A stretch of 64,000 bases of DNA from Chryseobacterium mulctrae (lineage in GTDB: Bacteria; Bacteroidota; Bacteroidia; Flavobacteriales; Weeksellaceae), in assembly GCF_006175945.1 (NCBI RefSeq), contig NZ_VAJL01000001.1, forward strand, positions 3,419,001-3,483,000, in the 5' to 3' direction. This document shows positions 34,541 to 44,817 of this stretch, piece after piece (positions within the stretch are counted from its first letter, which is position 1; every line of letters begins with the position of its first letter). The notes beneath the pieces were generated by a model. The model ran no database searches, was not told the origin of the DNA, and was given only the letters and a program-made list of their open reading frames with translations. The position numbers and the translations under genes are program-made.

Positions 34541-35237
34541 CACAACCTTACCCACAGAAGAACTAAAAAAATACGGAATAATCAATGAAGATTTATCATT
34601 CTCTACAAAGCTAAATGCGGATGATATTCAGAAATTTTTGAAGGGATATACCATCGTTGCAGACAACGACAAGAATAGGGCGACCTTTCAGCTTACGGAT
34701 AATAATACCAAACTGAAGGTCATCTTTTTAGAACGAGATAAAAGTATTGATGAGATTCTCAAAAACAGTAAAGCCAATATTGAATATTCCAATATTCAAG
34801 ACCTTTCAAAATCAGAAAAAGAATTGATTTATGAAAAAAAGGCTTTCATTTTCGACAAAGAAACCAATAAGGTGGTTGAGTTTGATCTCATTAAAAACAC
34901 AAGAGAATTAACTGCAATTATTGCAGATAAAAGAGATGTAGCAGAAACCAACCTCTACAAAAATGAACTTATGAAACTGAAATCTTTTCTACAGGATAAA
35001 ATTGACCAGTTCCCAGAAATGGCAAAAGAAATCGCTAAGGATCTGAATATCGTTTCCAAAGAGATAGGAACAGTTGATGGAATTTCTAAAAAGCAGCATC
35101 AATCACAGGAGCAGAATAAATCTGACATTCGGCTAAATGTAAATGACCCCGATGTCTATCAAGACGCCAATAGAATGAGAGAGGAAAACAAAGAACAAGA
35201 AGAGGAAGTAGAAAAGTCACGAAGATTTAGAAGGTAA
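34533..35237 (+). CDS. Conserved conjugative-element protein, DUF4099-like
   Basis: 234 residues, soluble and highly charged. The N-terminal part (LPTEELKKYGIINEDLSFST, LNADDIQKFLKGYTIVADND) resembles DUF4099 domains of Bacteroidetes mobile elements. The C-terminal half is a coiled coil ending in a Glu/Arg tail (EEVEKSRRFRR). Function unknown. The gene overlaps the M23 gene. Confidence 0.55.
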   Translation: MNNTTLPTEELKKYGIINEDLSFSTKLNADDIQKFLKGYTIVADNDKNRATFQLTDNNTKLKVIFLERDKSIDEILKNSKANIEYSNIQDLSKSEKELIYEKKAFIFDKETNKVVEFDLIKNTRELTAIIADKRDVAETNLYKNELMKLKSFLQDKIDQFPEMAKEIAKDLNIVSKEIGTVDGISKKQHQSQEQNKSDIRLNVNDPDVYQDANRMREENKEQEEEVEKSRRFRR

Positions 35238-35252
35238 ATTTAAAACTAAAAA

Positions 35253-37277
35253 ATGGAAGATAAATTATCTTGGTTTGAGAAGCTTGTAATTCCGAGAACA
35301 ACGGCTTATAAAGATTTTGTTCGTGAAATGAAAACTACTCCGCCTGAACAATTTTTCAGGGATGGAGAAAGGAAGTTTTCTGATCGGGAGAAAAAGTTTA
35401 TGCAGATTTATAAATCCACGGCAAATCAAATAGTTCAAGGTTCTGCCTACACTGTAAATACAATCTTCAATGCGGATACTGATACTTCCGTGAAAATTAA
35501 TTTTAAAAGTTTAGCTGAAGTAGTACGCTTTATGGATAAACAGAAAATCGATGGTAGAATCTTAATCATACAAGATAACCATGCTTTTACAGAAGTGCCT
35601 ATTGGTAATGAAGCGGCAAAGCAAATATATCTTTCAGATTCTTGGGCAAATGAATTGGAGTTAAGGACAGACTTAAGTTTAGGAATGACAACTTCAGAAA
35701 TTGATGAACGGCAAGCCGATCATTTCCGAAAATATGAAATGGAAACAGATAGATCAACCATCGAAATAAATACCTCTATTGAAAAGACTAAAGATCAAAT
35801 AGAAAGCACATTAAGCTTTGACTGGGAAGAAAATAGTCTTGGATTTGATGACCTATTTTCAGAAGAAGACTTTGAAGAAAATTTAACCCCTGCATCTGAC
35901 CTTCCGGACGGCTGGACCTGGAACGATTACGATGATGGAAGTGGCTCGCTGAAGAGTCCAAGCGGTCATAGGTATTACAGCTATGATCTGCAAACGCAGG
36001 AATATAGATTACCGTATGGCAGCAAAGAATGGACAGGTATGAGAGATTTTTATGATGCTCCAAAAAGTTTGAACGAATTCAAAAGCTATGTCGAAAACGA
36101 CTTAAAAGCAAAAGCGGTGCAAAATAATCTTTATCCGAAACTTTCCGAAGAGGAAAAAAATGATATTCTCAATTACAGGATCTTTATGAAAGAAAACGAA
36201 TTCATACTGGAGAACTTGCAGATCACAGCGAACCAAAGAAAAGCTTATTCAGAAAAAATGGAATTCGGAACAACAGATGGAGATTATTCTCTTACAAAGG
36301 CACAAATGGACACAATCCCAAATGTTATTGATGGTCATACGTTGTCAAAAAATGACAAATACGAATTGGCTTTCGGCCTATTGGAAAAACAGCTATATGG
36401 GGAATCCTACGAATTATTGGATAACGGTGAAATTCTAAAAAATTATCTGGATGAAAATGTTTTTTCAAGACACAGAATATTAACAATGAATGATATAAAA
36501 TTTAACAATCAAAACCCAAACATTATGGAAACAAAAAACGAATATGAACCATCTCAGTATCCGAAATTTCAGTTAAAATATCTTGGTTTCGGAGAAGGAG
36601 AACAACTGCACAAAGATTTGGAGAATGGGATTAATGCTCCCGAAAAAGAGTTCGAAATTAAGACCAGTTCCGACAAAACGATGCCCGGAAATGAAGTTGA
36701 ATTTACATTAAAATTTAATAAAATCGAAAATGGGAGCGTTTTTATGAATTTTTACAATGCTAAACTCACGAAAGAAAATGGAGATATTTTATCCCATAAT
36801 TTTTCGGTTAACAGGGTAAATACATTTACAGCTAAAGAAGCTATAAACCTTTTAGAAGGACGCACAGTTAAAATAGAATTTCACAATCCGAAAACAGAAA
36901 AAATAGAACCAGCATTTGCCAAACTGAATTTTAACGAGCCCAAAACTGAAAAAGGAAATTATAATTTCCAGAATTTTTACAAAAATTATGGTGTTGATAC
37001 GGCTCAGATCGTAGAAAAATCCAAACTGATATTCGATAAGCCAGAATGGAAGGAAAGTACCATAAAATCTTTGGAAAAAGGAAATATCGTCAAGGTAAAA
37101 TTTGAATTGGACGATAAAGTGGTAGAAGGCAAAGCGGTACTGAATCCGCAATACAAAAATCTGAATCTGTATGATTCCGATATGAACAGAATCAATACCA
37201 ACAAGCCTTTAGAAGGTTTGGAACAAGACAACAAGCACGAAAAAAATAACGTGAAAGAACAAAGTATTAAACGATAG
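35253..37277 (+). CDS. Large conjugative-element protein, DUF3945/DUF4099-like
   Basis: 674 residues with no signal or membrane segment. Visible parts are a leading domain (residues 1-210), a short Trp/Tyr-rich module (LPDGWTWNDYDDGSGSLKSP, EYRLPYGSKEWTGMRDFYDA), a helical DUF3945-like part (ITANQRKAYSEKMEFGTTDG, PNVIDGHTLSKNDKYELAFG) and a beta-rich tail with GFGEGEQLHKDLENGI and VNRVNTFTAKEAINLLEGRT. Such proteins are common cargo in Bacteroidetes elements. Their function is unknown. A probable terminator follows. Confidence 0.55.
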   Translation: MEDKLSWFEKLVIPRTTAYKDFVREMKTTPPEQFFRDGERKFSDREKKFMQIYKSTANQIVQGSAYTVNTIFNADTDTSVKINFKSLAEVVRFMDKQKIDGRILIIQDNHAFTEVPIGNEAAKQIYLSDSWANELELRTDLSLGMTTSEIDERQADHFRKYEMETDRSTIEINTSIEKTKDQIESTLSFDWEENSLGFDDLFSEEDFEENLTPASDLPDGWTWNDYDDGSGSLKSPSGHRYYSYDLQTQEYRLPYGSKEWTGMRDFYDAPKSLNEFKSYVENDLKAKAVQNNLYPKLSEEEKNDILNYRIFMKENEFILENLQITANQRKAYSEKMEFGTTDGDYSLTKAQMDTIPNVIDGHTLSKNDKYELAFGLLEKQLYGESYELLDNGEILKNYLDENVFSRHRILTMNDIKFNNQNPNIMETKNEYEPSQYPKFQLKYLGFGEGEQLHKDLENGINAPEKEFEIKTSSDKTMPGNEVEFTLKFNKIENGSVFMNFYNAKLTKENGDILSHNFSVNRVNTFTAKEAINLLEGRTVKIEFHNPKTEKIEPAFAKLNFNEPKTEKGNYNFQNFYKNYGVDTAQIVEKSKLIFDKPEWKESTIKSLEKGNIVKVKFELDDKVVEGKAVLNPQYKNLNLYDSDMNRINTNKPLEGLEQDNKHEKNNVKEQSIKR

Positions 37278-37307
37278 ATAAGACGTACAACCAATCATTT
37301 ATTTCCT

Positions 37308-37343
37308 AGCGGTAAGTCAAATTAATTAGGCTGCCGCTTTTTT
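37308..37343 (+). terminator. Probable terminator after the conjugation gene block
   Basis: AGCGGTA (37308-37314) pairs with TGCCGCT (37332-37338) apart from one position, and a T run follows. The stem is short and the loop long, so the support is moderate. Confidence 0.4.
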
Positions 37344-37356
37344 AAACCCTATTTCT

Positions 37357-38037
37357 ATGAAAAAGCTTTTAGTATTACCCATCCTGTTTTTTCTTTTTGT
37401 GATCAATTCTTGTCACAAAAAAATTAAATCGGACAAAGGCGGAATTGATGTTGTTTCGAATGTCTATTTCGATGCTTCCAAAAACCTGGACAAAATCCAG
37501 AGTTTTCATTTGTCAAGCCTTAATTATTCCGGAGACTCTATTATAGAAAGGATTCCGGATGTTGATGCTCCCGAAATAACCCAACAAATTTATTTCATTA
37601 AAGATTCATTGTGCTATACCATTGAAAATGAAAATCCCGGCAAAATTATCCTGTCAGACATCATAAAGAAACAAAAGCCCCTTACGGTTGAAAAGAAAAA
37701 AGGAGGGACATTGTTTTCTCAGGAAAAAATCCCCAATTACAGAAACAGAAAAAATCTGAGTGATACGGTTTTATTTAAGAAAAAATACAAACGATTTGAG
37801 ATCAACTCACCTTGGATGTACACCCGGTTTTATATTTATCCAACGGATACGATTTTACCGTACTCTATTTACAAACATGCGGAAAAAGACTACAACGGAA
37901 GGCTTGAAAGGATTGATTCTTACAATAAAAAGACGGACATATTTGTAACACTCCAATTAATATCGAGAAAGAGTTGGGACAACCAAGCCAAAGAAATTTT
38001 TGAATTTAACCACTTCATAAAAAACAGAAAAAGGTGA
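37357..38037 (+). CDS. Lipoprotein of unknown function
   Basis: 226 residues; signal MKKLLVLPILFFLFVINSC with the lipobox Cys at residue 19. The mature part is charged and beta-rich (IYFIKDSLCYTIENENPGKI, TRFYIYPTDTILPYSIYKHA). No family is recognised. Its TGA overlaps the GTG start of the next gene, so the two are probably translated together. Confidence 0.6.
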   Translation: MKKLLVLPILFFLFVINSCHKKIKSDKGGIDVVSNVYFDASKNLDKIQSFHLSSLNYSGDSIIERIPDVDAPEITQQIYFIKDSLCYTIENENPGKIILSDIIKKQKPLTVEKKKGGTLFSQEKIPNYRNRKNLSDTVLFKKKYKRFEINSPWMYTRFYIYPTDTILPYSIYKHAEKDYNGRLERIDSYNKKTDIFVTLQLISRKSWDNQAKEIFEFNHFIKNRKR

Positions 38038-41000
38038 AAGATGAAGATTTTTTTAATGAGATAAATGATGACATTTCTGTAGTTGAAGGAAATAAAAAGG
38101 AACTTATTGTTTTCACAAACAGTAAGGATATGCTTTCATTCTTGGAGCTTCTTCAATTGAACAAGAAAGTCAATAATAGAACACTGATAACCCTTAATTC
38201 AGGTTCAAATAGCAAAAAGTTCCTCAATAGATACCAGAATTATGATGGCAAAATGTTTCTATGTCTGAGCGGGGACAGAACAGGAAATGCAATAACTAGG
38301 AAAATTCTTACAGAATTTAATGGCAAAAATATCAAAGACGTTCGTCCGTTGTATGAAATTTCTGAAAATGGGAATCAAGACCTGACCGAATATTTAGAGA
38401 GTAAACTTAATCTTCAAGATAAAAATACTAATTTAGTTGAACCAAAAATTTCTGAAAATGAAAGCAATGCAATTGAATCCGGAAGAATATCCGATTCTCA
38501 GCAAGTGGGAAACGGAACACCTGAACACAACACTGGAGAACTTAGCCCTAAAATCCAATCCGAGCAAAACGGAAGTTACGGAAGCGGACAAGCAGTGGGC
38601 AGCAACAATGCTGGAAATGGACTTGCAGGCACAGAGCGGAGCAATTTGGGAAACCGGGACAGAGGAAGAGGATCCTATGACGACTCACAACAGAATAATG
38701 TTGGAGAGACTCAAGGACGTTCCGTGGGCGGAATCGTACCCGGGAGAACTGTATCCGATAGAAGAAGAACCGATGGAGGACTTTCCGAGGTAAGTGAGAA
38801 TTCAACAAATAATGTAGAGTTAGATGCTCTTATTTCAAAATATAAAGGGCAAAAACTGAATAATGAACAAGTTGCAGAAGTGGTTTCCGCAGCTTGTTTT
38901 ATTTCTGACGACCACAAAATCTTTTTAAAGGAAAATCTTAACATCACTGATGATTTAAAAGAAATCTGCAACCAATTCCAAAGTGGAGGAACCGCAAAAG
39001 AAGGACGAGGGATTTTAGATGAATATTATACGCAGGATAAAATTGTAGATTCGGTTCGTAATTTAATAAAAGACCATTTCAAAACTCAAAAAGAAATTTC
39101 GGTTTTAGAACCCAGTGTCGGAACAGGAAATTTCATTTATGCTACTCACGAATTATCTGTAAATTCTAAAATTACAGGATTTGAAATCAACGACATCACC
39201 GCAAAAATTGCAAAGATTCTGCATCCCGACGCTGACATCAATCTTCGTTCGTTTGAAACTGAATTTATTGATGACAGAGGTAATAAAAAAGACTCAAAAG
39301 ATTTTTCAGAAAGATATGATTTGGTCATTGGTAATCCTCCCTATGGTGAACATCGGGGACTTTACAAAGGATTGGGAGAAGAACACAAAATTCCTAAATA
39401 CGAAGATTACTTCGTTAAGCGGTCTTTGGATTCTTTAAAATCAGACGGCGTTTTAGCGATGGTACTGCCATCATCTTGGCTGAGCAGGCAAAAAAAATTG
39501 CAAAACGCCAATATTTTGGAAGGTTTTCGTTTGCCCAACGGAGCTTTTGCAGGAACACAGATCGGAACCGATATTATCATTCTAAGAAAAAATAATAAAA
39601 ATATTTCAAAGGATATTTCCAATTATTTTGAAAATAATCCAACAAGAATTTTGGGAGAAACCCAAGAGAAAACTAACCGTTTTGGTCGATTAGAAAAATA
39701 TATTCACGGTAATTTAGATGAAGCTTTATTTAAGATTGAACATTTTAAAAACAGGAAAGAAACCCAGCGGATCGGAAATCTGTTTGAAGATTTGTTTTTA
39801 GAGGAAGAACATACAGTTCTTGTACCCAAAGGAAATGCAATAATCGACGATTCCGCGAGGATTGAAAACCAAAATGAAAATGAAGTAAATGTAACAGAAG
39901 CTAAAGAAAAAATTGACCAGGTGCTTTCCAAACTTAATGACATCAAGTTTAAATCTCCCGCAATTACGACTGAAATTAGCAAGTATCAAAAACTGCGCGA
40001 AGATCTAATCACAAAGTCGACTTCGTTTTCTGATGAAAAATTAAAAGAATTGGTTGAAAAAAGTGATAGGATAATTTCTATTCACAATACAAAAAATCAG
40101 AATGAGTATAAAATTCAGTCAAAACCTGAACTCAAAAAAGGTGTTTTAAAATATCAATTCTCCAAACAGGATAAAATTGTCAATACTTCATTACAAAACA
40201 GTTCTGAAATTACCAAAGAACAGATTGAAGCATTCAGAGATACGTCTTATGACGGCACATTAAATAATCGTGGAAAGCATTATCAATTTGCGAACTACAT
40301 TGATGGAAAGTGGGTTCACGATTTTTATTACACCGAAGGAACTATTTACGCAAAACTTGAACAGTTGGAGCGGGATTTTTCTGATAAAAATGCAGTTGGA
40401 GGAACAGAAAACCAATACGAAAAACAAAAAGCATTATTAGAAAATGTTCTACCAAAAGCGAAATCGTTAGATGAGATTTATATCAGTCCGAATCACGAGT
40501 TCGTACACAAATTTGAGTTAGGTCAAACAGAAAAAGATCAATACAATCATATTACAAAACGTACCGAATCGGTCATTGTAGATTACAATCTTGCGGAAAA
40601 ATTTAAAGATTTTGTAGGCACCTTGTCAAGTGAAGCCTTTGCAGGTTCTTCAGCTTGGGAAGTGCGAAGCTTTGTAGATAACGAAACAGTTACAGGAAGC
40701 GATAAGGAGAGAAATGCGTTAGTTAGAGAAAGACGAAAAGCTGCGGCGAAAGATTTGTTTTACAAATTTGTCCGGGAGGAACTTTCGGATGATATAAGAA
40801 ATCGTTTTGTAAAAGAATTCAACAGAAATTACAATAACATCTACGTTCCGGATTATTCTAAATTCCCATTATTTTCCAGAATCTATCTGCATTTCAAAGG
40901 TCAGGAATTGCGTTTGACCGAAGTCCAGAAGGCAGGGATCGGAAGACAGACCACAAAAGGAGTAGGGCTCTTAGCGCACGAAGTGGGTTTTGGCAAAACA

Positions 41001-43226
41001 TTATCTGGAACCCTTTCTATGCACGAAGCAATGGAAAGGGGAAATGCTAAAAGACCAATCATCGTAGTTCCGAATGACAGTATTTTGAAACAATGGGTGG
41101 AAACGATTTTTGAAACGATTCCCAATGCGAAAGTCAATGTTTTAGGGAATTTGGGGAAAGATTATGATCTCTCAAAATTTGATAATAAAGACGGAGAAAT
41201 TACCATCGTTACTTATGAGGGCTTCAATAATATCGGGTTTTCATCAGAAATAACCCAAGAACTTTCGTCAAAATTCAGCTACATCTCTACAAGCGAAATG
41301 AAAGGTGTTACCAATACCGAGAGAGATATTCAAATTGATTTGCAGAAAGAAAAGGAGATTGAGGGAAAAATGAAGCGTGGAAAAATATATGATTGGGAAG
41401 ATTTTGGATTCGACCATTTGACTTACGACGAAGTTCACAACGCCAATCACATTGTAGGAAAAGTAAAAATTGAAGACCGAAGATTTGCTTCCGATTTTAG
41501 AAGTCAAAACCAACAGACCTCCAAATTGGGAATTAATACCTGGATGGCTGCGCAATACATTCAAGACAAAAATGACGGAAGAAATGTAACCTTGCTTTCC
41601 GCAACGCCTTTTACCAACAAGCCTTTGGAATATTATTCCATTCTTTCTTTAATAGCAAATAAAAGATTAGAAGAATCGGGATATTTCAATGTGAATACAT
41701 TCTTCGAGACCTTTATGGAAGCGGATAATGATATGGAAATTGATGCAAAAGGTGATGTGAAGTTTAAAGCCAATGTACGGAGATTTAAAAACAATTCGCT
41801 GTTTCAACAATTACTTTCGGAATTCATTGATATAAAAGGAGAAGAAGACAATCCTGAATTGATTCGTCCCAACAAAATCAACAAAGAGTATAAAATTGAG
41901 CAGAATGATCTGACAAAAGAACAATATGACTTGCTCAATGAAAATTTCAGCGAAACTGAAAAGGGGGCAATTCTTACTCATATTCTCAATGCCCGACTGA
42001 TTGCAATTTCGCCATATTTATCAACATATTATGATGATGAAGAGCCTTCTGTAAAAGAATTTATAGAAAATTCTCCGAAGCTGAAACAGACGATGGATTT
42101 AATTAGGCAAAACAAAAAAGACATTCCGGAATCGGGACAAATTATTTATTCTGAATTGGCGGTTGCTCAATTTTCGAAATTAAAAGAATATCTCATTACA
42201 GAAATTGGTTACAAACCCGAAGAAATCGGCATTATTACCGGAGCTAACAATAAAAATCAAAGAATTGCTATTCAAAATGATTTTAATGAAGGAAAAATTA
42301 AAGTGGTTATCGGAAGTGAGGCCATTCAGGAAGGAATGAACCTTCAGGAAAACACGACAGATATTTATATGCTAACGTTACCGTACAATTTCACGTCTTT
42401 GCGACAGGTCGAAGGACGAGCGTGGAGGCAAGGAAATAAAAACGAGAATGTGAGAATCAATTTTATGTTGACCAATGATAGTATTGATGTTTTTATGCTT
42501 CAAAAACTGCAATCGAAGCAAGCAAGATATTTGGAGGCGATGAAAAAAGGAGCCGATGTTTTGGATATTTCGGACATCAGTACACAAGAACTTAAAACGT
42601 CCATCATTACCAATCCCGAAACCAGAGCCGACATTGAAATCGAATTAATGAAAAAAAGGATTGAAAGTGAGAAAAATAAGCATCTCGCAGATAGTGCTTT
42701 TGTCTTGAGAAAATACGAAGATGTTTTGAAAGTTCAGGAGTTAGTAACCAAAGCTGAGCATTCATATAATAGAATTGAAGGCTATTCAAAAAATGGCGAT
42801 GGCAATTCTGAATATTGGGCAACCCAATTACCATCATATCAAAAAACAATTGACCTTCATAAAACTCAAGTACAGGAAGTTATTGAAAATCTAGCTCAGA
42901 AAGGAATCGATGTTTCTCAAATTGAACATCAAACCAAAAGTACTGAAGATAAAATTGCAGAATTGGATAAAAAGCTGGCAGAACTTCCGGAAATGAAGGA
43001 GAATTTAGTGACGTTGTATAAAATAGAAAAGGCTCAAATGCTTAAAGCGAATGAAAAAAGGGATTACGTGAGGGAAAGAGAAGATGAGAATAGAACTCTT
43101 TTTAGTGTTTTAATAAAGGCTAATTCTACTAATGATTTTAAAACTAAAAATTCTTTCGGTGTAACAATAAACGAAATTGAAGATGCAAATTTGAAAGATC
43201 TATCAACTGTAATCAGAAAAAGGTAA
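38034..43226 (+). CDS. Toprim - adenine-N6 methyltransferase - SNF2-like helicase fusion (DarB-like)
   Basis: 1730 residues from a GTG start that overlaps the previous stop. Residues 1-125 resemble a Toprim domain (LITLNSGSNSKKFLNRYQNY, MFLCLSGDRTGNAITRKIL). Residues 145-245 are a Gly/Ser/Asn-rich linker. The methyltransferase follows with motif I ISVLEPSVGTGNF (about 357-369) and catalytic NPPY (about 434-437). A long middle region leads to a helicase with GLLAHEVGFGKTLSG (about 978), YDEVHN (about 1131), LLSATPFT (about 1187) and motif VI QVEGRAWRQGN (about 1458). The C-terminus is coiled coil. Large methylase-helicase proteins such as phage P1 DarB protect incoming DNA against host restriction, and an anti-restriction role during transfer is inferred. 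A defence role is the alternative. Confidence 0.78.
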   Translation: MKDEDFFNEINDDISVVEGNKKELIVFTNSKDMLSFLELLQLNKKVNNRTLITLNSGSNSKKFLNRYQNYDGKMFLCLSGDRTGNAITRKILTEFNGKNIKDVRPLYEISENGNQDLTEYLESKLNLQDKNTNLVEPKISENESNAIESGRISDSQQVGNGTPEHNTGELSPKIQSEQNGSYGSGQAVGSNNAGNGLAGTERSNLGNRDRGRGSYDDSQQNNVGETQGRSVGGIVPGRTVSDRRRTDGGLSEVSENSTNNVELDALISKYKGQKLNNEQVAEVVSAACFISDDHKIFLKENLNITDDLKEICNQFQSGGTAKEGRGILDEYYTQDKIVDSVRNLIKDHFKTQKEISVLEPSVGTGNFIYATHELSVNSKITGFEINDITAKIAKILHPDADINLRSFETEFIDDRGNKKDSKDFSERYDLVIGNPPYGEHRGLYKGLGEEHKIPKYEDYFVKRSLDSLKSDGVLAMVLPSSWLSRQKKLQNANILEGFRLPNGAFAGTQIGTDIIILRKNNKNISKDISNYFENNPTRILGETQEKTNRFGRLEKYIHGNLDEALFKIEHFKNRKETQRIGNLFEDLFLEEEHTVLVPKGNAIIDDSARIENQNENEVNVTEAKEKIDQVLSKLNDIKFKSPAITTEISKYQKLREDLITKSTSFSDEKLKELVEKSDRIISIHNTKNQNEYKIQSKPELKKGVLKYQFSKQDKIVNTSLQNSSEITKEQIEAFRDTSYDGTLNNRGKHYQFANYIDGKWVHDFYYTEGTIYAKLEQLERDFSDKNAVGGTENQYEKQKALLENVLPKAKSLDEIYISPNHEFVHKFELGQTEKDQYNHITKRTESVIVDYNLAEKFKDFVGTLSSEAFAGSSAWEVRSFVDNETVTGSDKERNALVRERRKAAAKDLFYKFVREELSDDIRNRFVKEFNRNYNNIYVPDYSKFPLFSRIYLHFKGQELRLTEVQKAGIGRQTTKGVGLLAHEVGFGKTLSGTLSMHEAMERGNAKRPIIVVPNDSILKQWVETIFETIPNAKVNVLGNLGKDYDLSKFDNKDGEITIVTYEGFNNIGFSSEITQELSSKFSYISTSEMKGVTNTERDIQIDLQKEKEIEGKMKRGKIYDWEDFGFDHLTYDEVHNANHIVGKVKIEDRRFASDFRSQNQQTSKLGINTWMAAQYIQDKNDGRNVTLLSATPFTNKPLEYYSILSLIANKRLEESGYFNVNTFFETFMEADNDMEIDAKGDVKFKANVRRFKNNSLFQQLLSEFIDIKGEEDNPELIRPNKINKEYKIEQNDLTKEQYDLLNENFSETEKGAILTHILNARLIAISPYLSTYYDDEEPSVKEFIENSPKLKQTMDLIRQNKKDIPESGQIIYSELAVAQFSKLKEYLITEIGYKPEEIGIITGANNKNQRIAIQNDFNEGKIKVVIGSEAIQEGMNLQENTTDIYMLTLPYNFTSLRQVEGRAWRQGNKNENVRINFMLTNDSIDVFMLQKLQSKQARYLEAMKKGADVLDISDISTQELKTSIITNPETRADIEIELMKKRIESEKNKHLADSAFVLRKYEDVLKVQELVTKAEHSYNRIEGYSKNGDGNSEYWATQLPSYQKTIDLHKTQVQEVIENLAQKGIDVSQIEHQTKSTEDKIAELDKKLAELPEMKENLVTLYKIEKAQMLKANEKRDYVREREDENRTLFSVLIKANSTNDFKTKNSFGVTINEIEDANLKDLSTVIRKR

Positions 43227-43423
43227 ATGAGATCTTATAATATTTCTAAAGTATTTTGTAAGACATAGTGTATATCAAGTTACGAGTCCAAGCAGATTAT
43301 AATTAAAAAGACATAGTAAATTGTTAGATGGGCTGAAAAGGATCACCTAAATTAAATATTCCGCCTCCGCTGTTAGATTACGACTTAAATAGAATAAAAT
43401 ATAGCAATTTAAATAATTATTCA

Positions 43424-43431
43424 TAATTTTG
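43424..43431 (+). promoter_or_regulatory. Promoter -7 element of the copper operon
   Basis: TAATTTTG matches TAnnTTTG and ends two bases before the GTG at 43434 (TTG at 43437). Transcription would begin around the start codon, so translation is probably leaderless. The intergenic stretch 43227-43423 holds nothing else that I can support. Confidence 0.5.
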
Positions 43432-43433
43432 TA

Positions 43434-43826
43434 GTGTTGAAAATTTTTAGTAAACATATCAGCTTTATTATCTTACTATGTTTGGGCTTTTTTCTAATTC
43501 CAAGCATAAGTTATGCCTGTGCAAAAAAAACAGCTAATACAGAACAAAAAAGTTGCTCTAAAGATCAATCTTCAAAAGCAGAACATCAAATCAGTTGCAA
43601 GGACAAGTCCTGTAAAAAATGCAAAGATGGTCACGACTGCAACGGTAATTGTAAACACAGTTCTTGCAAATGTAGCACTTCTTCATCTTCATTAAGTTTA
43701 CCTGTACTAATAGATATAAAAATAGAAAACCAGTTTGCAGAAATTAAAACGCAAAAATTCGGTTTCAAACAAGCCTATTATTCTTCGGGCTTCCATTCCT
43801 TTTGGCAACCGCCTAAAATAGGTTAA
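43434..43826 (+). CDS. Small exported Cys-rich protein opening the copper operon
   Basis: 130 residues; start GTG 43434 or TTG 43437. A signal peptide (SFIILLCLGFFLIPSISYA) is followed by about a dozen Cys in pairs (SCKDKSCKKCKDGHDCNGNC, KHSSCKCS), suited to binding Cu(I), and the ending FHSFWQPPKIG. The final WQPPK is shared with the protein at 7111 that precedes the other metal operon. A periplasmic metal buffer or sensor role is inferred. Confidence 0.72.
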   Translation: MLKIFSKHISFIILLCLGFFLIPSISYACAKKTANTEQKSCSKDQSSKAEHQISCKDKSCKKCKDGHDCNGNCKHSSCKCSTSSSSLSLPVLIDIKIENQFAEIKTQKFGFKQAYYSSGFHSFWQPPKIG

Positions 43827-43919
43827 AAAGATGGCTTGTATGCCACAGTTATGTCTTGTCGAAAGCTAATATTAGTTTTCGTAAAACTCTATATCCCTTA
43901 ATAATTTAAAAAATTCAAA

Positions 43920-44798
43920 ATGAAGTCAATATCAAAAATATTGATGGTAATCACCGTATTACTATCAGCCGTAAACAGTTTTGCCCAAATTAAAAATGCA
44001 AAAACAGAAACAGTGAAAATATATGGCAACTGTGAAATGTGTAAAACCACAATCGAGAAAGCAGGAAATGTAAAAAATGTAGCCACAGTAAATTGGAATA
44101 AAGATACCAAGATGGCTACAATCGACTACGATAGTAAAAAAACAAATCAGGATGAGATTCTCAAACGTATTGCTTTAGCAGGGTACGACAATGAGAAATT
44201 TTTAGCACCTGATGATGTTTATGCAAAGTTATCAGGTTGTTGCCAGTATGACAGGGAACTAAAGCCAATTGCCACATCTAAAGATGCAGGTATGGATATG
44301 AAAGCTGATCACGCTAACCACAACACCAAAGAAATGCCAGCCACAGATATGGCAACTACCCAAAATGAACCACAACTGAAAGCTATTTTCGATAACTATT
44401 TTTCAGTGAAAGATGCCTTGGTAAAAACTGATGCAGGCACTTCTTCTGCAAAAGCTGCTGAATTAATAAAGGCAATAAAAGCTATAGAAATGACAAAACT
44501 TTCCAATGAAGAACATACCGTCTGGATGAAAGTAATGAAAGATTTAACTACTAATGCAGAAAAAATTGCTGCAGCAAAAGATGTTACCAAACAAAGAGAA
44601 TTTTTCGCTTTACTGGCTATTAATATGTACGAATTAGCCAAGGTTTCAAAACAAGAAACACCTGTTTATTATCAACATTGCCCAATGTACGATAATGGTA
44701 AAGGAGCAAATTGGCTAAGCAAAGAAGAAGCTATTAAAAATCCATATTACGGTTCTCAAATGCTCACTTGTGGCAGTGTACAGGAAACTGTTAAATAA
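43920..44798 (+). CDS. Exported HMA-domain plus DUF3347 copper-binding protein
   Basis: 292 residues: signal (MKSISKILMVITVLLSAVNS, FAQ), an HMA domain with the metal motif GNCEMCKTTIEKA, a His/Met-rich linker (MDMKADHANHNTKEMPATDM) and a DUF3347 domain ending HCPMYDNGKGANWLSKEEAI, NPYYGSQMLTCGSV. The Cys, Met and His of the end motif are probable metal ligands. It likely traps periplasmic copper for export or oxidation. A smaller DUF3347 lipoprotein follows at 45378. Confidence 0.85.
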   Translation: MKSISKILMVITVLLSAVNSFAQIKNAKTETVKIYGNCEMCKTTIEKAGNVKNVATVNWNKDTKMATIDYDSKKTNQDEILKRIALAGYDNEKFLAPDDVYAKLSGCCQYDRELKPIATSKDAGMDMKADHANHNTKEMPATDMATTQNEPQLKAIFDNYFSVKDALVKTDAGTSSAKAAELIKAIKAIEMTKLSNEEHTVWMKVMKDLTTNAEKIAAAKDVTKQREFFALLAINMYELAKVSKQETPVYYQHCPMYDNGKGANWLSKEEAIKNPYYGSQMLTCGSVQETVK

Positions 44799-44817
44799 CA
44801 AATAAAAAACAATTGTT

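Noticed and set aside
38034..43226. The methylase-helicase as a type I or type IIG restriction enzyme
   Set aside because: No specificity subunit and no clear nuclease motif was seen. The helicase-methylase layout and conjugative setting fit anti-restriction better, though this is not proven.
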